In this document: in pieces, positions 16,848 to 25,955 of the stretch
How the letters are laid out: every line of letters begins with the position of its first letter
Position numbering within the stretch: the first letter of the stretch is position 1
Assembly: GCA_050184115.1 (NCBI GenBank)
Contig: JBFXAQ010000003.1
Span: 186,001 to 250,000 of the forward strand
From: JACKNG01 sp050184115
GTDB lineage: Bacteria; Pseudomonadota; Gammaproteobacteria; Ga0077536
Direction of reading: 5' to 3'
Length of the DNA stretch: 64,000 nucleotides
Translations under genes and position numbers: made by a program
The notes under the pieces: generated by a model
Seen by the model: the letters and a program-made list of their open reading frames with translations, nothing else
Databases searched by the model: none
Told to the model about the DNA's origin: nothing

Positions 16848-16863
16848 GTGCCGGGAATGGCAC
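16848..16863 (-). promoter_or_regulatory. Leader hairpin of peptide copy 1
   Basis: GTGCC-GGGAAT-GGCAC lies in the 50-base gap between the 628-residue gene and peptide copy 1. It is the counterpart of the hairpin at 16631-16644. It could mark an mRNA processing site that separates the abundant peptide message from the long upstream operon. Confidence 0.42.
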
Positions 16864-16873
16864 GGGTTCTCGG

Positions 16874-18760
16874 TCAGCTCGATGCCGTCCGAATTCGGCG
16901 CGGAGCCGCCAGTGCGGCGTCTCCGCTGGGTTCACGGTTGTCGATCCGGATCTCGTCGGCGGTGATGACGAGCCGGATGTCGAGCAGGTCTTCGAGCGCG
17001 CTCGGCAGGAACGGCAGGCGGCGCCGCACCTCGCCCTGCAGCGCGTTGTGCAGGTCGAGGTCGGCCGCTTCCAGCGCGCGGGGCGCGGGGTCGCGGCCGA
17101 GCAGCGCGTTGATGTCCGCCTGGATGAGTTCGGCGCCGCCGACCACCGCCTGCGCCCGGTCGATGAAGGCGATCACGGTGTCGGCGAATGCGTGGACCGC
17201 GGCGGCGGCCTCGCCCGGCCAGCGCGCGCAGCGCCAATCGATACGCATGCGCAGATCGTGTCGCCAGGCGTCGTCGTTGCGGAGCGCCGGGCTCGATGCG
17301 GACGCCGCCATAGCGACACCGCCGCGCAGGCCGCGGCTGCATTGTTCGATCATGTCGATGTAGACCGTCTCGCGTTCGGTCCGCCAGTCCTCGCGAGCGA
17401 GGTAGGACTCGCGTTCCAGGCGTTCGAGGTCGGCTGCCAGTCCATCGCGGAAGGCGACGAGCGCCGGTGAGGCCGCGTCGGTCGGCCAGCCATCGAGTAC
17501 GTCGCGCAGGTTCGCATAGGCGCGCGCCATGGCCGGCCACAGCGCGAACACCGTGCCGTAGAGGCGCAGGCCGTGCATGGCGTAGTCGAACGCAGCATCG
17601 AGATCGTCGAGGGCGGCGGCGACCGCGGCGTCGAGCGGTGCATCCGTGACGCTGGGGATGACGCGCCCGTCGACGATGACGGCAAGGAACTCGTCGATCA
17701 TCGCGCGTGGACCGGCGCACACACCGTGTTCGGAATGGAACGAGTAATTGCGCTCGGCGTAGGCGTGGATATCGGCCGCGCTCACCGCTGCGTCCGGTGC
17801 GCGGGTCGGCTCACCGATGGGGATGAACAACATCTGGTGCATGACCATGCGCAGGCCGTCGGTGACGCGGAAGAGCGACGACAATGCCGGGTGCAGTCGT
17901 GCCACCGGCCCGGGCGCCGTCGCGCGGACCAGGGCGTAGGTCGGCACCGCCAGGACCAACGTCGCGAGACGTTCGACGTCGCCCACGGTCCACGGCGCGC
18001 CGGCGCCCGCAAAGCGTTGCAGGTAGGCTGCGCGAATCCGCGCCAACGCCGTCATCATCTGCGGCCAGCAGGCCCGCATGCCCTTCAGCGCGGTGATGTT
18101 CATCGGTCGTTCGTTGAAGAAGCGCGTGCCCTGGTAGGGGCAGGTGCGCCACTCCGTCGGGGTCTCGACTCGCAGCGCGGGCGGGAACACGTTCGCCTCG
18201 CCGACCTGGCGCGACTCGTCATCGAGCGCGGTGTGGGCGACGCGGAACACCGGCACCACGCACTCGAGATAGGCCAGCGGCAGTTCGCGCCCGGTCAGCT
18301 CGCGGGTGATGGCCGCGCAGTCCTGCCAGCCGCGCACGGTCGTCGCCGGTGCCGCCGGCAAGGGATTCGGTCGGCTGCCGCCGGGTCGGCGCCGCAACGC
18401 GGCGCCATCGGCACGTTCGAGCACACCGGCCTCGATCAGCTCTTCGAGCAGCGCGCGCACGCGCGGCCAGGCGTAACCCGCGCCCCATCGCGTGGCTTCG
18501 ACGGCGACGAACTGCGCGCGCCGAGCGAAACCTTCGCCGAAGGCGAACAGTTCGGGTTCGTCGAAACTGATCTCCTTGTCGTCGTAATAGAGGCAGAGTT
18601 CGGTCACGCCGTCGTCACGCTCGACGTACTGGCTGACCATGCGCCGGTGCAGTGGCAGCACGAGCACGTCGCGCGGCTGCAGGGCAGCGTCGGACTCCGC
18701 CGCAGCGAACGGGCAGACCGCTTCGTCACCGTCGAGCGCGTGATGCATGCCGTCGTCCAT
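16874..18760 (-). CDS. Unrecognised 628-residue protein of the peptide cluster (candidate maturase)
   Basis: I do not recognise a family. It is predicted soluble and mostly helical, without signal peptide or TM helices. Residues about 30-115 end in a winged-helix-like stretch (WPRVRALLEELIEAGVLE) reminiscent of PqqD-type RiPP recognition elements; this is a guess from pattern only. Possible active-site segments are CPYQGTRFFNERPMN (207-221) and HSEHGVCAGP (342-351). No YcaO, lanthionine cyclase, radical-SAM (CxxxCxxC), ATP-grasp or 2OG-oxygenase motif is visible. It lies between the transporters and the peptide genes on the same strand, the usual place of a modification enzyme. The ATG at 18760 follows a GGGAGGAGG site; a TTG 30 bases upstream is less likely. 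Confidence 0.7.
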   Translation of the reverse strand: MDDGMHHALDGDEAVCPFAAAESDAALQPRDVLVLPLHRRMVSQYVERDDGVTELCLYYDDKEISFDEPELFAFGEGFARRAQFVAVEATRWGAGYAWPRVRALLEELIEAGVLERADGAALRRRPGGSRPNPLPAAPATTVRGWQDCAAITRELTGRELPLAYLECVVPVFRVAHTALDDESRQVGEANVFPPALRVETPTEWRTCPYQGTRFFNERPMNITALKGMRACWPQMMTALARIRAAYLQRFAGAGAPWTVGDVERLATLVLAVPTYALVRATAPGPVARLHPALSSLFRVTDGLRMVMHQMLFIPIGEPTRAPDAAVSAADIHAYAERNYSFHSEHGVCAGPRAMIDEFLAVIVDGRVIPSVTDAPLDAAVAAALDDLDAAFDYAMHGLRLYGTVFALWPAMARAYANLRDVLDGWPTDAASPALVAFRDGLAADLERLERESYLAREDWRTERETVYIDMIEQCSRGLRGGVAMAASASSPALRNDDAWRHDLRMRIDWRCARWPGEAAAAVHAFADTVIAFIDRAQAVVGGAELIQADINALLGRDPAPRALEAADLDLHNALQGEVRRRLPFLPSALEDLLDIRLVITADEIRIDNREPSGDAALAAPRRIRTASS

Positions 18761-18899
18761 CGTGCGGTCCTCCTCCCTCGGCGCCGGCAATAACCGGCGT
18801 TGTCCTGCGGTTAATCAGGTGCAACGCCGGAAGCGTTCATCGCAACCCGCGTAAAACTGCCAACCGGTAGACATTTCGAATCGCTCTCGCGGAGCGCGC

Positions 18900-21041
18900 T
18901 CAGGGATGGGCGATAACGGCCAGCGTGGGCACCTGGTCGATGGCGTAGCGCAGGCATTGCGCGAGGCTCGCGGGATCGAGCGCGCCGAAACTCTCGTCGA
19001 GCACGACGACGTCGGCGCGTTGCAGGATGGCACGCGCGAGGTAGACGCGGCTGCGTTCGCCGTGCGAGAGCTGCCAGCCGGTCTCGCCGACCACCTGCAT
19101 GAGCCCGCCCGGCATGCGTTCGAGCAGCGGCCCGAGACCGAGCGCGCGACACACCGTCGCGGCCTCGACGAGCGCGGCCGGGTCCGGCGGCCACTCGCGC
19201 CCCAGCAACAGGTTGTAGGCGAGCGAGCCGGACAACAGGTGGTTCTCGTGGAACTGCGGCGCCGCCGTCGCGTACCGGCGCCAGCGTGCGCCGAGCGTGG
19301 CGCGGTCGAAGCCGTGCAGCAACGCAAGCCCGCCGGCCGGCTGGCGCAAGCCCGCCAGCAGCGCGGCCAGGGTCGACTTACCGCCACCGGACGGCCCTTC
19401 GACGAGCAGCCGCTCGCCGCGCCGCACGACTAGATCGCACGCGTTCAGCGCCGCGGCATCGGCACCCGGGTAGCGGTAGGCGAGGCGCCGCAGTTCCAGC
19501 ACCGTCGCGCCCGCCTCGGCGCGCCCGGCGGGCGCGGCTTCGAGGGCCGCGACGACGGCGGCGGCCGGCGTCGCCGTGGGTGGCGGCGGCGCCAGCAGCA
19601 TGCGCACCCGCGGCCACACCACGCGCGCCAGCGTCGCCACCGCGAGCGCGCCGCTCAACGCACCGAAGCCGCGCCCGGCGAGCAGCACCGCGCCGAGCGC
19701 GATGGCGAGATCGAGCGGCGCGGCCAGCGGATCGAGCAGCAGCGGCGCCAGCGCGGCGAGGCCGGCCAGCATCCAGCCACGCGGAATGCCCGCCAGCAGC
19801 GGCAGCAGGCGATCGTCGCCGGCACGGGCGATGTCGAGGTACTGCTCGAGCAGGGCATCCTCGTCACGGTGACGGCGCGAGGCGGGCTCCTGCACCGCGC
19901 GCGTGCGGTGCCCGACCATGCGCTCGGTGAGATCGTGGGTCAGGTCGAGACGGACAGCGGTGGCGCGCGCCAGCGGCGCGTGCGTCCAAACCGCCAACGC
20001 GAGCGTGAGCAGGAAGGTGGCCGCGGTGACCGCGAGCAGTACACCGCCATGGGCGACGAGCGTCATCGCCCAGGCCGCGCACGCGAGTTCGAGGATCGCG
20101 AGCGCGGCCCCGTACACGCCGCGCACCAGCAGAGTCTCGAGCAGCTGGGTCTCGAACACCCGCGCGAGCAGGTGACCGGCACCGAGGCGCCGCACTTCGT
20201 CGGTATCGCAGGCGAGCACGGCCGCCAGCACGCGCTCGCGCAGGAGGCGACCGAGCACGAGAGCGAACCGCGCCTGCAGGGCGTTGGCGAGAAGGCCCAG
20301 GGGGACGAGCGATACCACCAGCAGCAACCAGGCCTGCAGCCAGCCGTGATCGAGCCGTCCATCGAGCGCACCGCTGCCGAGCACGCTCCAGCCGGCCATC
20401 TCGGCGCCATAGGTGACGCAGGCGACCCCGCTGAGCAGGACGGCGAGCAGTGGCAGCGGCCCGCGACGCACGCTCCGCCGCAGCGACTCGCCGCCGTCGC
20501 CGCGCAGCAACCAGCACTGTGTCAGCCGTTCCTCGCCGAGCCGATCGTCCTGCATCGCGCGCACGGCGCGTGCGCGCGCGCGCCGGCCGAGACCGGCGGC
20601 ATCGGCGACCTCTGCCAGTTCCACCGCGTGCGCGGCCTCGATGGCGCCGTTCAGGCGCGCCACCAGGGCCGCGACGGGCACCGCGCACCATTCACCCACG
20701 GGCCCGAGCAGGAGCAGCTGCCGACCGCGCCGGCGGGCGAGGAGCAGCACCCGTGGCGGCCCCGCATCGTCGAGCAGGATGACGGCCGGGGCGGCGGCGC
20801 CGAGCAGGCTCGCCAGGGCATCGCGCGGCTGGCTCACTGCTTCGAGCCTGATGCCCGCGGCCTCGCCGACCACCTTCACGCAGCGCGCGGGGTCGAGCGC
20901 GGCCAGGCGGGTCTCGAGGCCGGCGAGCGCGCCGGGCGCCAGCGGCCAGTCGACGCCGGCCGCGGCGGCGAGTGCCTCCAGGGCGTCCGGCAGCCGGGCC
21001 AGCGGCCAGGCCAGCCGATCGAAATCAGGCGCGGCGTTCAT
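18900..21041 (-). CDS. NHLM-like bacteriocin ABC transporter, second ATP-binding/permease subunit (ABC2 type)
   Basis: A 713-residue protein. Residues 1 to about 190 form a soluble N-terminal region without known catalytic motif. It is followed by a six-helix ABC permease (about 195-460) and a C-terminal ATPase with Walker A GPSGGGKST, signature LSHGERSR and Walker B VVVLDES. This long N-terminal extension plus exporter layout is that of the ABC2 component of NHLM microcin systems (TIGR03797 type). It overlaps the end of the C39-ABC gene by 17 bases, so the two halves are co-translated and presumably form a heterodimer. It has no peptidase domain of its own. Confidence 0.8.
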   Translation of the reverse strand: MNAAPDFDRLAWPLARLPDALEALAAAAGVDWPLAPGALAGLETRLAALDPARCVKVVGEAAGIRLEAVSQPRDALASLLGAAAPAVILLDDAGPPRVLLLARRRGRQLLLLGPVGEWCAVPVAALVARLNGAIEAAHAVELAEVADAAGLGRRARARAVRAMQDDRLGEERLTQCWLLRGDGGESLRRSVRRGPLPLLAVLLSGVACVTYGAEMAGWSVLGSGALDGRLDHGWLQAWLLLVVSLVPLGLLANALQARFALVLGRLLRERVLAAVLACDTDEVRRLGAGHLLARVFETQLLETLLVRGVYGAALAILELACAAWAMTLVAHGGVLLAVTAATFLLTLALAVWTHAPLARATAVRLDLTHDLTERMVGHRTRAVQEPASRRHRDEDALLEQYLDIARAGDDRLLPLLAGIPRGWMLAGLAALAPLLLDPLAAPLDLAIALGAVLLAGRGFGALSGALAVATLARVVWPRVRMLLAPPPPTATPAAAVVAALEAAPAGRAEAGATVLELRRLAYRYPGADAAALNACDLVVRRGERLLVEGPSGGGKSTLAALLAGLRQPAGGLALLHGFDRATLGARWRRYATAAPQFHENHLLSGSLAYNLLLGREWPPDPAALVEAATVCRALGLGPLLERMPGGLMQVVGETGWQLSHGERSRVYLARAILQRADVVVLDESFGALDPASLAQCLRYAIDQVPTLAVIAHP

Positions 21042-23727
21042 GGGCCGGTGACGGCAGTTCCTCGACGCAGCCGCCGGCGACCCGCAGGCGTCGCCATGCC
21101 GGGTCGCCCCACAGTTCGCGCTCGAGGCGCAACTCGGCCGCAAGCAACGCGCGGTAGTGCGAGTCGCGCCGCGCGAGCAATGCATGTGGCGAGCCGTCCT
21201 CGACCAGGCGCCCGCCGTCGACGACGAGGACGCGGGCGAAGCTGCGAGTGGTCGCGATGTCGTGGGTGACGCAGAGCAAGGTCGCCTGCGGCCACCATTG
21301 GCGCACGCGGGCGAGCTGCAGCCGGCGTTGGGCGCGGTCGAGGCCGCGGAATGGTTCATCGAGCAGCACCAGGCGCACGTCGCCCTGGGCCAGCGCGCGG
21401 CCGAGGCGCACGCGCTGCCCTTCGCCGCCCGAGAGCAGGCCACCGCCTTCGCCGAGCGGTGTCTGCAAGCCCGCGGGCAGGCGCGCGAGCACGTCCTTCA
21501 GATCGGCGGCCGTGAGCACGGCGTCGAAATCGCGCGGCACGCGCTCGCTGCTGGCATAGGTGAGATTCGCCGCCAGGCCCTGGTTCCACAGCTGCACCGC
21601 GGGATCGATCCAGGCCGTCTGCGCGCGCAAACCTGCGATGCGCTGACCGTCGAGGATCTCGCCATCGACCTCGATGACGCCGTGCGCCGGCCGGTGCCAG
21701 CCGAGCAACGCCCCGACCAGGGTCGACTTGCCGGCGCCCGAACTGCCGACCACGGCGACCTGCTCGCCGGGCGCCAGCTCCAGGTCGATGTTGTCGAGCA
21801 AGGTGTGTCCGCCGGCGACCACGCGGAGTCCACGACAACGCACCGCGACCCCGTGCGGCGCACGGGCCGCGACCAGGCCGAGCCCGCGCGCCGCCGGCGC
21901 GGTCGCCGTCGAGGTCTCGCTACCGGCGGTATCGCTGTCGGGCGCGGCCAGGGGCTCGTGCAGACGGGTGGCCACCGTGCGCAGCCCCGGCAGGGCCAGC
22001 AGGGCGCCACCCAGTGCCTGGGCGAAGGACGGCAGCCGCAACAACCAGTAGGCCAGCAGCAGGAGTTCGCCACCGACACCGGCGCGACCGAGGTGCCGCA
22101 CCAGGATCAGCGCGGCGAGCAGCATCACCGTCGCGTGCTGCACCGCCTGCACGGCGAGGGCGAGGCGGGTGCGATGGACGAAGGCGCGCATCCAGGCGGC
22201 GAGATGGGCCTCGTGTTCGCGACTCACGGCGCGCTCACCGGCATGCGCGCGGATCGGCACGCAGCCCTGCAACGCATCGAGATAGAAACCCTGCAGCGTC
22301 GCGGACTGGTTGCGCAGGCGCATCTCGCGTTCCGCGAGCGCGCGCTGCGCCGCCAGCGGCAGCGCGATGGCGAGCGCGGCGAGCAGCGCCGCCGATACGG
22401 CGCTGGCCGGCGCCACCAGCGCGATGCCGAGCCAGGTGCAGGCGAGGTGGGCCGCGGCCGTCAGACCCGCGCACAGCACCGCCGGCGCCTGGCGCAGGGC
22501 GGTGACGGCGTGGGCGCGGTCGACGATGTCGGAGATCGGGCGACTGGCGAGGTAGCGGTCCGGCAGACGTGGCAGCTTGGCCAGCAGCGCGCGACGCAGG
22601 CGCAGTTCCCATTGCCGCCCGATGCGCTGGCTCTCGCGCGCGATCGGCCACTCCAGCAGGGCCAGCGCGGCCATGAAGACGAGCAGCGCGGCGAGCGCCG
22701 CGGCGCGCTGGTCGAAACGCACCAGTTCATCGCTGAGATCGAACAGGCCACGCAGCAGCAGTGCTTCGAGCAGTGCGGTGGCCGCGGCGACGGCCACGGC
22801 GAGGGTCAGGGCCGCTGGCGTCAGCCAGCCTTCGTCGCGCAACAGGGCGAACAGGTCGCGCAAGGGCCGGGGCGGCGGTTCGGCGAGCGCCGCGGCGAGC
22901 TCTGGCGACAGCGTCGTCGCCGCCGCTGTCCGTCCGCGCACCCGCACCAGCACCACGCCTTGCAGCACCAGCGTGCCCGGCGGCGTTGCGGCCGGCTGTG
23001 CCACCGCCCAGTAGCGGGCCGGTACGAGGGTGTGCGCGGCGCCGCGCTGCGCGCCGATGCGCGCGACCAGGGCCTCGACCAGGCGCACCGCTGCGCGGCC
23101 GGGGGCGATGGCGCCGGCGGCGACCAGTTGGCCGACCATGCGCTGCACGGCGTCGAGCGTGGCCAGCGCCTGCCAGCCGGTCGCCGCGCGCGCCGCGTCG
23201 AGCAGGCGCCCGGCGCGGCTGGCCCTGAAGCCGAGCCGGCGCAGGCGCTCGCCGAGGATGGCGCCGAATTCGCTGTCCCTGGCCCAGGCCAGCCAGTCGT
23301 CCACCGCGACCTGCTGGCGATGGCGCAACAGGCTGCGTTCGAGTTCGGCGCGCGCCATCCAGCGCCGCCCCTGCGCCGGATCCATGACCAGGACACGGTC
23401 GCCGAGACGCCGCCAGGCGACGACGAAATGAGCGAAGCCGTCGCTGCGCTCGACGACGAGCAGGGCCGGCAGCGCGTCGGCCGCCGCCGTCCACAGGTGA
23501 TCGACCGGCAGTACGAGCTGCTCGGCGGCGAGGCCGAGGCGGCAGGCGGTGTCCTCGATGGCGTCGATCGAGGTGCCGTCGACGTCGGTCTGGCAGGCTT
23601 CGCGCAGGCGCCCGTAGCTCGCCTCGATACCGTGGCCACCGAGCAGGCACTTGAGCGTGGCCGGCCCGCAGTCCATGGCCGAGGTCTGGATGACCTCGGG
23701 GCAATACCAGCGCCGCCGTGCGCTCAC
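21025..23727 (-). CDS. C39-peptidase ABC transporter (NHLM ABC1-like)
   Basis: A 900-residue exporter that trims and exports peptides. The N-terminal C39 peptidase domain (about 1-135) has Cys20 (SAMDCGPA), His100 (GFAHFVVAW) and Asp116 (VMDPAQGRR) as the catalytic triad. An ABC permease and an ATPase follow, with Walker A GSSGAGKST, signature LSGGEGQR and Walker B LVLLDEP. C39 domains normally cut after a Gly-Gly/Ala/Ser motif. It starts at GTG 23727, overlapping the stop of the HlyD-like gene (GTGA). With 18900-21041 and 23724-24908 it forms the three-part NHLM export arrangement. Its intact triad argues for active leader removal. Confidence 0.88.
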   Translation of the reverse strand: MSARRRWYCPEVIQTSAMDCGPATLKCLLGGHGIEASYGRLREACQTDVDGTSIDAIEDTACRLGLAAEQLVLPVDHLWTAAADALPALLVVERSDGFAHFVVAWRRLGDRVLVMDPAQGRRWMARAELERSLLRHRQQVAVDDWLAWARDSEFGAILGERLRRLGFRASRAGRLLDAARAATGWQALATLDAVQRMVGQLVAAGAIAPGRAAVRLVEALVARIGAQRGAAHTLVPARYWAVAQPAATPPGTLVLQGVVLVRVRGRTAAATTLSPELAAALAEPPPRPLRDLFALLRDEGWLTPAALTLAVAVAAATALLEALLLRGLFDLSDELVRFDQRAAALAALLVFMAALALLEWPIARESQRIGRQWELRLRRALLAKLPRLPDRYLASRPISDIVDRAHAVTALRQAPAVLCAGLTAAAHLACTWLGIALVAPASAVSAALLAALAIALPLAAQRALAEREMRLRNQSATLQGFYLDALQGCVPIRAHAGERAVSREHEAHLAAWMRAFVHRTRLALAVQAVQHATVMLLAALILVRHLGRAGVGGELLLLAYWLLRLPSFAQALGGALLALPGLRTVATRLHEPLAAPDSDTAGSETSTATAPAARGLGLVAARAPHGVAVRCRGLRVVAGGHTLLDNIDLELAPGEQVAVVGSSGAGKSTLVGALLGWHRPAHGVIEVDGEILDGQRIAGLRAQTAWIDPAVQLWNQGLAANLTYASSERVPRDFDAVLTAADLKDVLARLPAGLQTPLGEGGGLLSGGEGQRVRLGRALAQGDVRLVLLDEPFRGLDRAQRRLQLARVRQWWPQATLLCVTHDIATTRSFARVLVVDGGRLVEDGSPHALLARRDSHYRALLAAELRLERELWGDPAWRRLRVAGGCVEELPSPAHERRA

Positions 23728-24908
23728 GGCGCGAGCGCCACGGTCGTTGCCTGCGTCGGGCGCGCGACGCGTTGCCCGGCGAGGCGCAGCAGGAGGCGCG
23801 CCGGCGTGGTGCGTTCGATGGCAATCTCGAGCGTGCCCGGCAGGCCGTGTTGCAGCGGCGGGTGCGGGCCGGTGGCGAAGCGCGGTTCGAGTTCGACCCG
23901 CACGCTGCCGTCGCGGACCTCGCTCGCCACCCGCGCCACGGTCGCTTCGACCGCGCCGTACTGTGCCCACGGGAAGCCGTCGAGGCGCAGCCGCGCCGGC
24001 TGGCCGGGCTTGACGCGGCCGAGCACCGCGGCGGGCGACATGCTCGCGACGATGGCGAGTTCCCCGGCCGGCACGACCTGGGCCAGCAGCGCGCCGGCGG
24101 CGACCACGCTGCCGGCTTCGACCGCGGCGACCTCGCCGAGGACACCGGCGACCGGCGCGCGCACGCGGTAACGCTCGAGTTCGGCCTCGAGCCGCGCCAC
24201 GGTCGCGTCGAGCACCGCGGCGCGACCGTCGAGCTCGGCTGTCTCGCGACGCAAGGCCTCGATGGTGGCGCGGCGCGAATCACGCCGCGTCGCGCCGTCG
24301 GCGGCATTGCGCGCGGTCTCGGCGGCCACGGCGGCGACCAGGGCGGCGGCCTTGTCGGCCTCGGCGCGCGCCGCGAGGACGTCGATCTCGGCCACGCGAT
24401 GGTCAGCGGCGAGTTGCGCCAGGCGCGTATGCCGCGCGCTCGCGTAGTCCGCCGATGCCCGCGCTTCACGCAGGCGCGCGGCCATCGCCGCGCGATCGTC
24501 GTCGAGCGCGTCACGGGTACCCGCCAGCGCCGCTTCCTGCGCGGCGAGTTCGGCGGCGAGCGCCGCCCGGGTCGCCGGCAGCGCGGCGAGCTCGGCCTCG
24601 GCCTCGGCCAGGTGCAGGCGTTCGGCGCGATCGTCGAGTTCGAGCAGGACGCTGCCGGCGGCGACCCGGGCGCCGAGTTCGAGACGGCTCGCCACGACCC
24701 GGCCGTCGACGGCCGCCGCGACCGGGTGGGCGGCGCTCGCCACTTCGACACGGGCCTGCGCGGTGGTTTCGTAGAGCGTTATCTCGGCCAGGACGAACCA
24801 GGCGCCCCAGGCAACGACCACCAGCCCCGCGACCAGCCACCAGCCGTGGGCCGCGCGTGGGCCATCGGCCGCGAGTGCGCGGATGGTGCGGTCGAATGGC
24901 ATGGTCAT
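23724..24908 (-). CDS. HlyD-like membrane-fusion protein of the peptide exporter
   Basis: A 394-residue periplasmic adaptor. One N-terminal TM helix (about 22-42) is followed by the first half of a biotinyl-lipoyl-like domain (VDGRVVASRLELGARVAAGS), a long alanine-rich coiled-coil hairpin (about 95-210) and the second lipoyl half (VRAPVAGVLGEVAAVEAGSVVAAG). This is the HlyD family and matches the adaptor of NHLM systems. It is the first gene of the six-gene operon. The ATG at 24908 has a GAGGAG site; a second ATG six bases later is possible. No TolC homologue is in the window. Confidence 0.85.
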   Translation of the reverse strand: MTMPFDRTIRALAADGPRAAHGWWLVAGLVVVAWGAWFVLAEITLYETTAQARVEVASAAHPVAAAVDGRVVASRLELGARVAAGSVLLELDDRAERLHLAEAEAELAALPATRAALAAELAAQEAALAGTRDALDDDRAAMAARLREARASADYASARHTRLAQLAADHRVAEIDVLAARAEADKAAALVAAVAAETARNAADGATRRDSRRATIEALRRETAELDGRAAVLDATVARLEAELERYRVRAPVAGVLGEVAAVEAGSVVAAGALLAQVVPAGELAIVASMSPAAVLGRVKPGQPARLRLDGFPWAQYGAVEATVARVASEVRDGSVRVELEPRFATGPHPPLQHGLPGTLEIAIERTTPARLLLRLAGQRVARPTQATTVALAP

Positions 24909-25179
24909 GGGAGCTCCTCGGCGGTCTCGCCGCCGGCGTCGACCTATCGGCGGGAGATGATCTCGGTGTGGCGTTTATGCAGGACGGCGGCCACAAGGTT
25001 CACCACGGGTGCGCGGCTGGCGCCGACGCCGTGCGCGCGCCGCCTCTGGCGCGCCGGGCGAAGCCGCGCTGGCGATACACGACATGGGACGGTCGTGTGA
25101 CGCACTCGCTCGGCGGCGGCCGCCGCGCGGCCCACAATGACGCCGCCGTCATGTCGACGGCCCAACCGGAGTTCGCCCC

Positions 25180-25845
25180 ATGATCCCGTCCGCCCCCTCT
25201 GCCCTGCGTACCCTGACCGCCGGCCTGTGCGGCTGCCTGCTGCTGGCCGGTGCGAGCGTCGTCTCGGCCGCCACCGTGACACTCAGTTCGGACCTGCAGT
25301 TCAGCGGCTTCGTCGATGCCGGCAATGCCCCGGGCGGACCGCTCGACGTCGTCAACGTGAGCCTGAGCCTGAGCTTCGACACCGCGCTCGGCGTCACGCA
25401 CCAGGCCGTCGACGGCATCCATTTCGACAACGGCGTCCTGCCGACGACGGCCGTGTTCTTCGACTACCGCCCGGCGGTCGAGGTCACGCCGGGCTTCTTC
25501 AACTTCCAGCTCGACGTCTACCACGACCTGCCGGGCGCGGGCGACGCCGACGGCCTGGGCGTGCAATTCGGCCAGGACGACTTCCTGCTCCGCTTCGCCG
25601 GTATCCCGGCCGCGCTGGACAATCGCATCGCCGCCGGCGGCGGTGGCGGCCTGCCCGAACTGCTCGCCGCCCGCCAGATGCTCTACACCTCGTCACAGCC
25701 GGGTGCCACGAGTACCTTCTTCCACGAGACCGCGGACACCGCTGCTACCACGCTGACCCTGCCGCCCGCACCCGTGCCGCTACCGGCCCCGGCCTGGCTG
25801 CTGGCCGGCGCACTCGCCGCCCTCGCCCGGCGACATCGCGACTGA
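25180..25845 (+). CDS. VPLPA-CTERM-type secreted protein
   Basis: A 221-residue exported protein with a signal peptide (1-30) and a C-terminal tail VPLPAPAWLLAGALAALARR, the VPLPA variant of the PEP-CTERM sorting signal. The mature part looks beta-rich with no known catalytic motif. It diverges from the RiPP operon across 271 bases that must hold both promoters. Whether it belongs functionally to the peptide system is unknown. It uses a different tail from the PEP-CTERM protein at 5190-6545, so two sorting variants coexist. Confidence 0.8.
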   Translation: MIPSAPSALRTLTAGLCGCLLLAGASVVSAATVTLSSDLQFSGFVDAGNAPGGPLDVVNVSLSLSFDTALGVTHQAVDGIHFDNGVLPTTAVFFDYRPAVEVTPGFFNFQLDVYHDLPGAGDADGLGVQFGQDDFLLRFAGIPAALDNRIAAGGGGGLPELLAARQMLYTSSQPGATSTFFHETADTAATTLTLPPAPVPLPAPAWLLAGALAALARRHRD

Positions 25846-25955
25846 CCCAAAGCCAGCCTCGCCCCGCCCGGCGGGGTGACGCCACGCGCCCGCGCACGTA
25901 CCATCGCCGCGCCCGCCGCACTGCGGGCGCGCTATCGAATCGCGGGAGAAATGGC

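Noticed and set aside
16386..16935. Overlapping same-strand frames across the tandem peptide genes
   Set aside because: The two copies differ at all affected residues in those frames, while the 43-residue frame is unchanged. Selection is therefore on the 43-residue frame.
21157..24171. About 1000-codon open frame antisense to the ABC transporter genes
   Set aside because: The minus strand shows C39, ABC and HlyD motifs with coupled starts. The plus-strand translation is Arg/Gly/Gln-rich and has no domain.
18900..24908. Type I haemolysin-like or drug exporter
   Set aside because: The C39 peptidase domain, the second ABC protein with a long N-terminal extension and the two linked short peptide genes fit peptide (NHLM-type) export much better.
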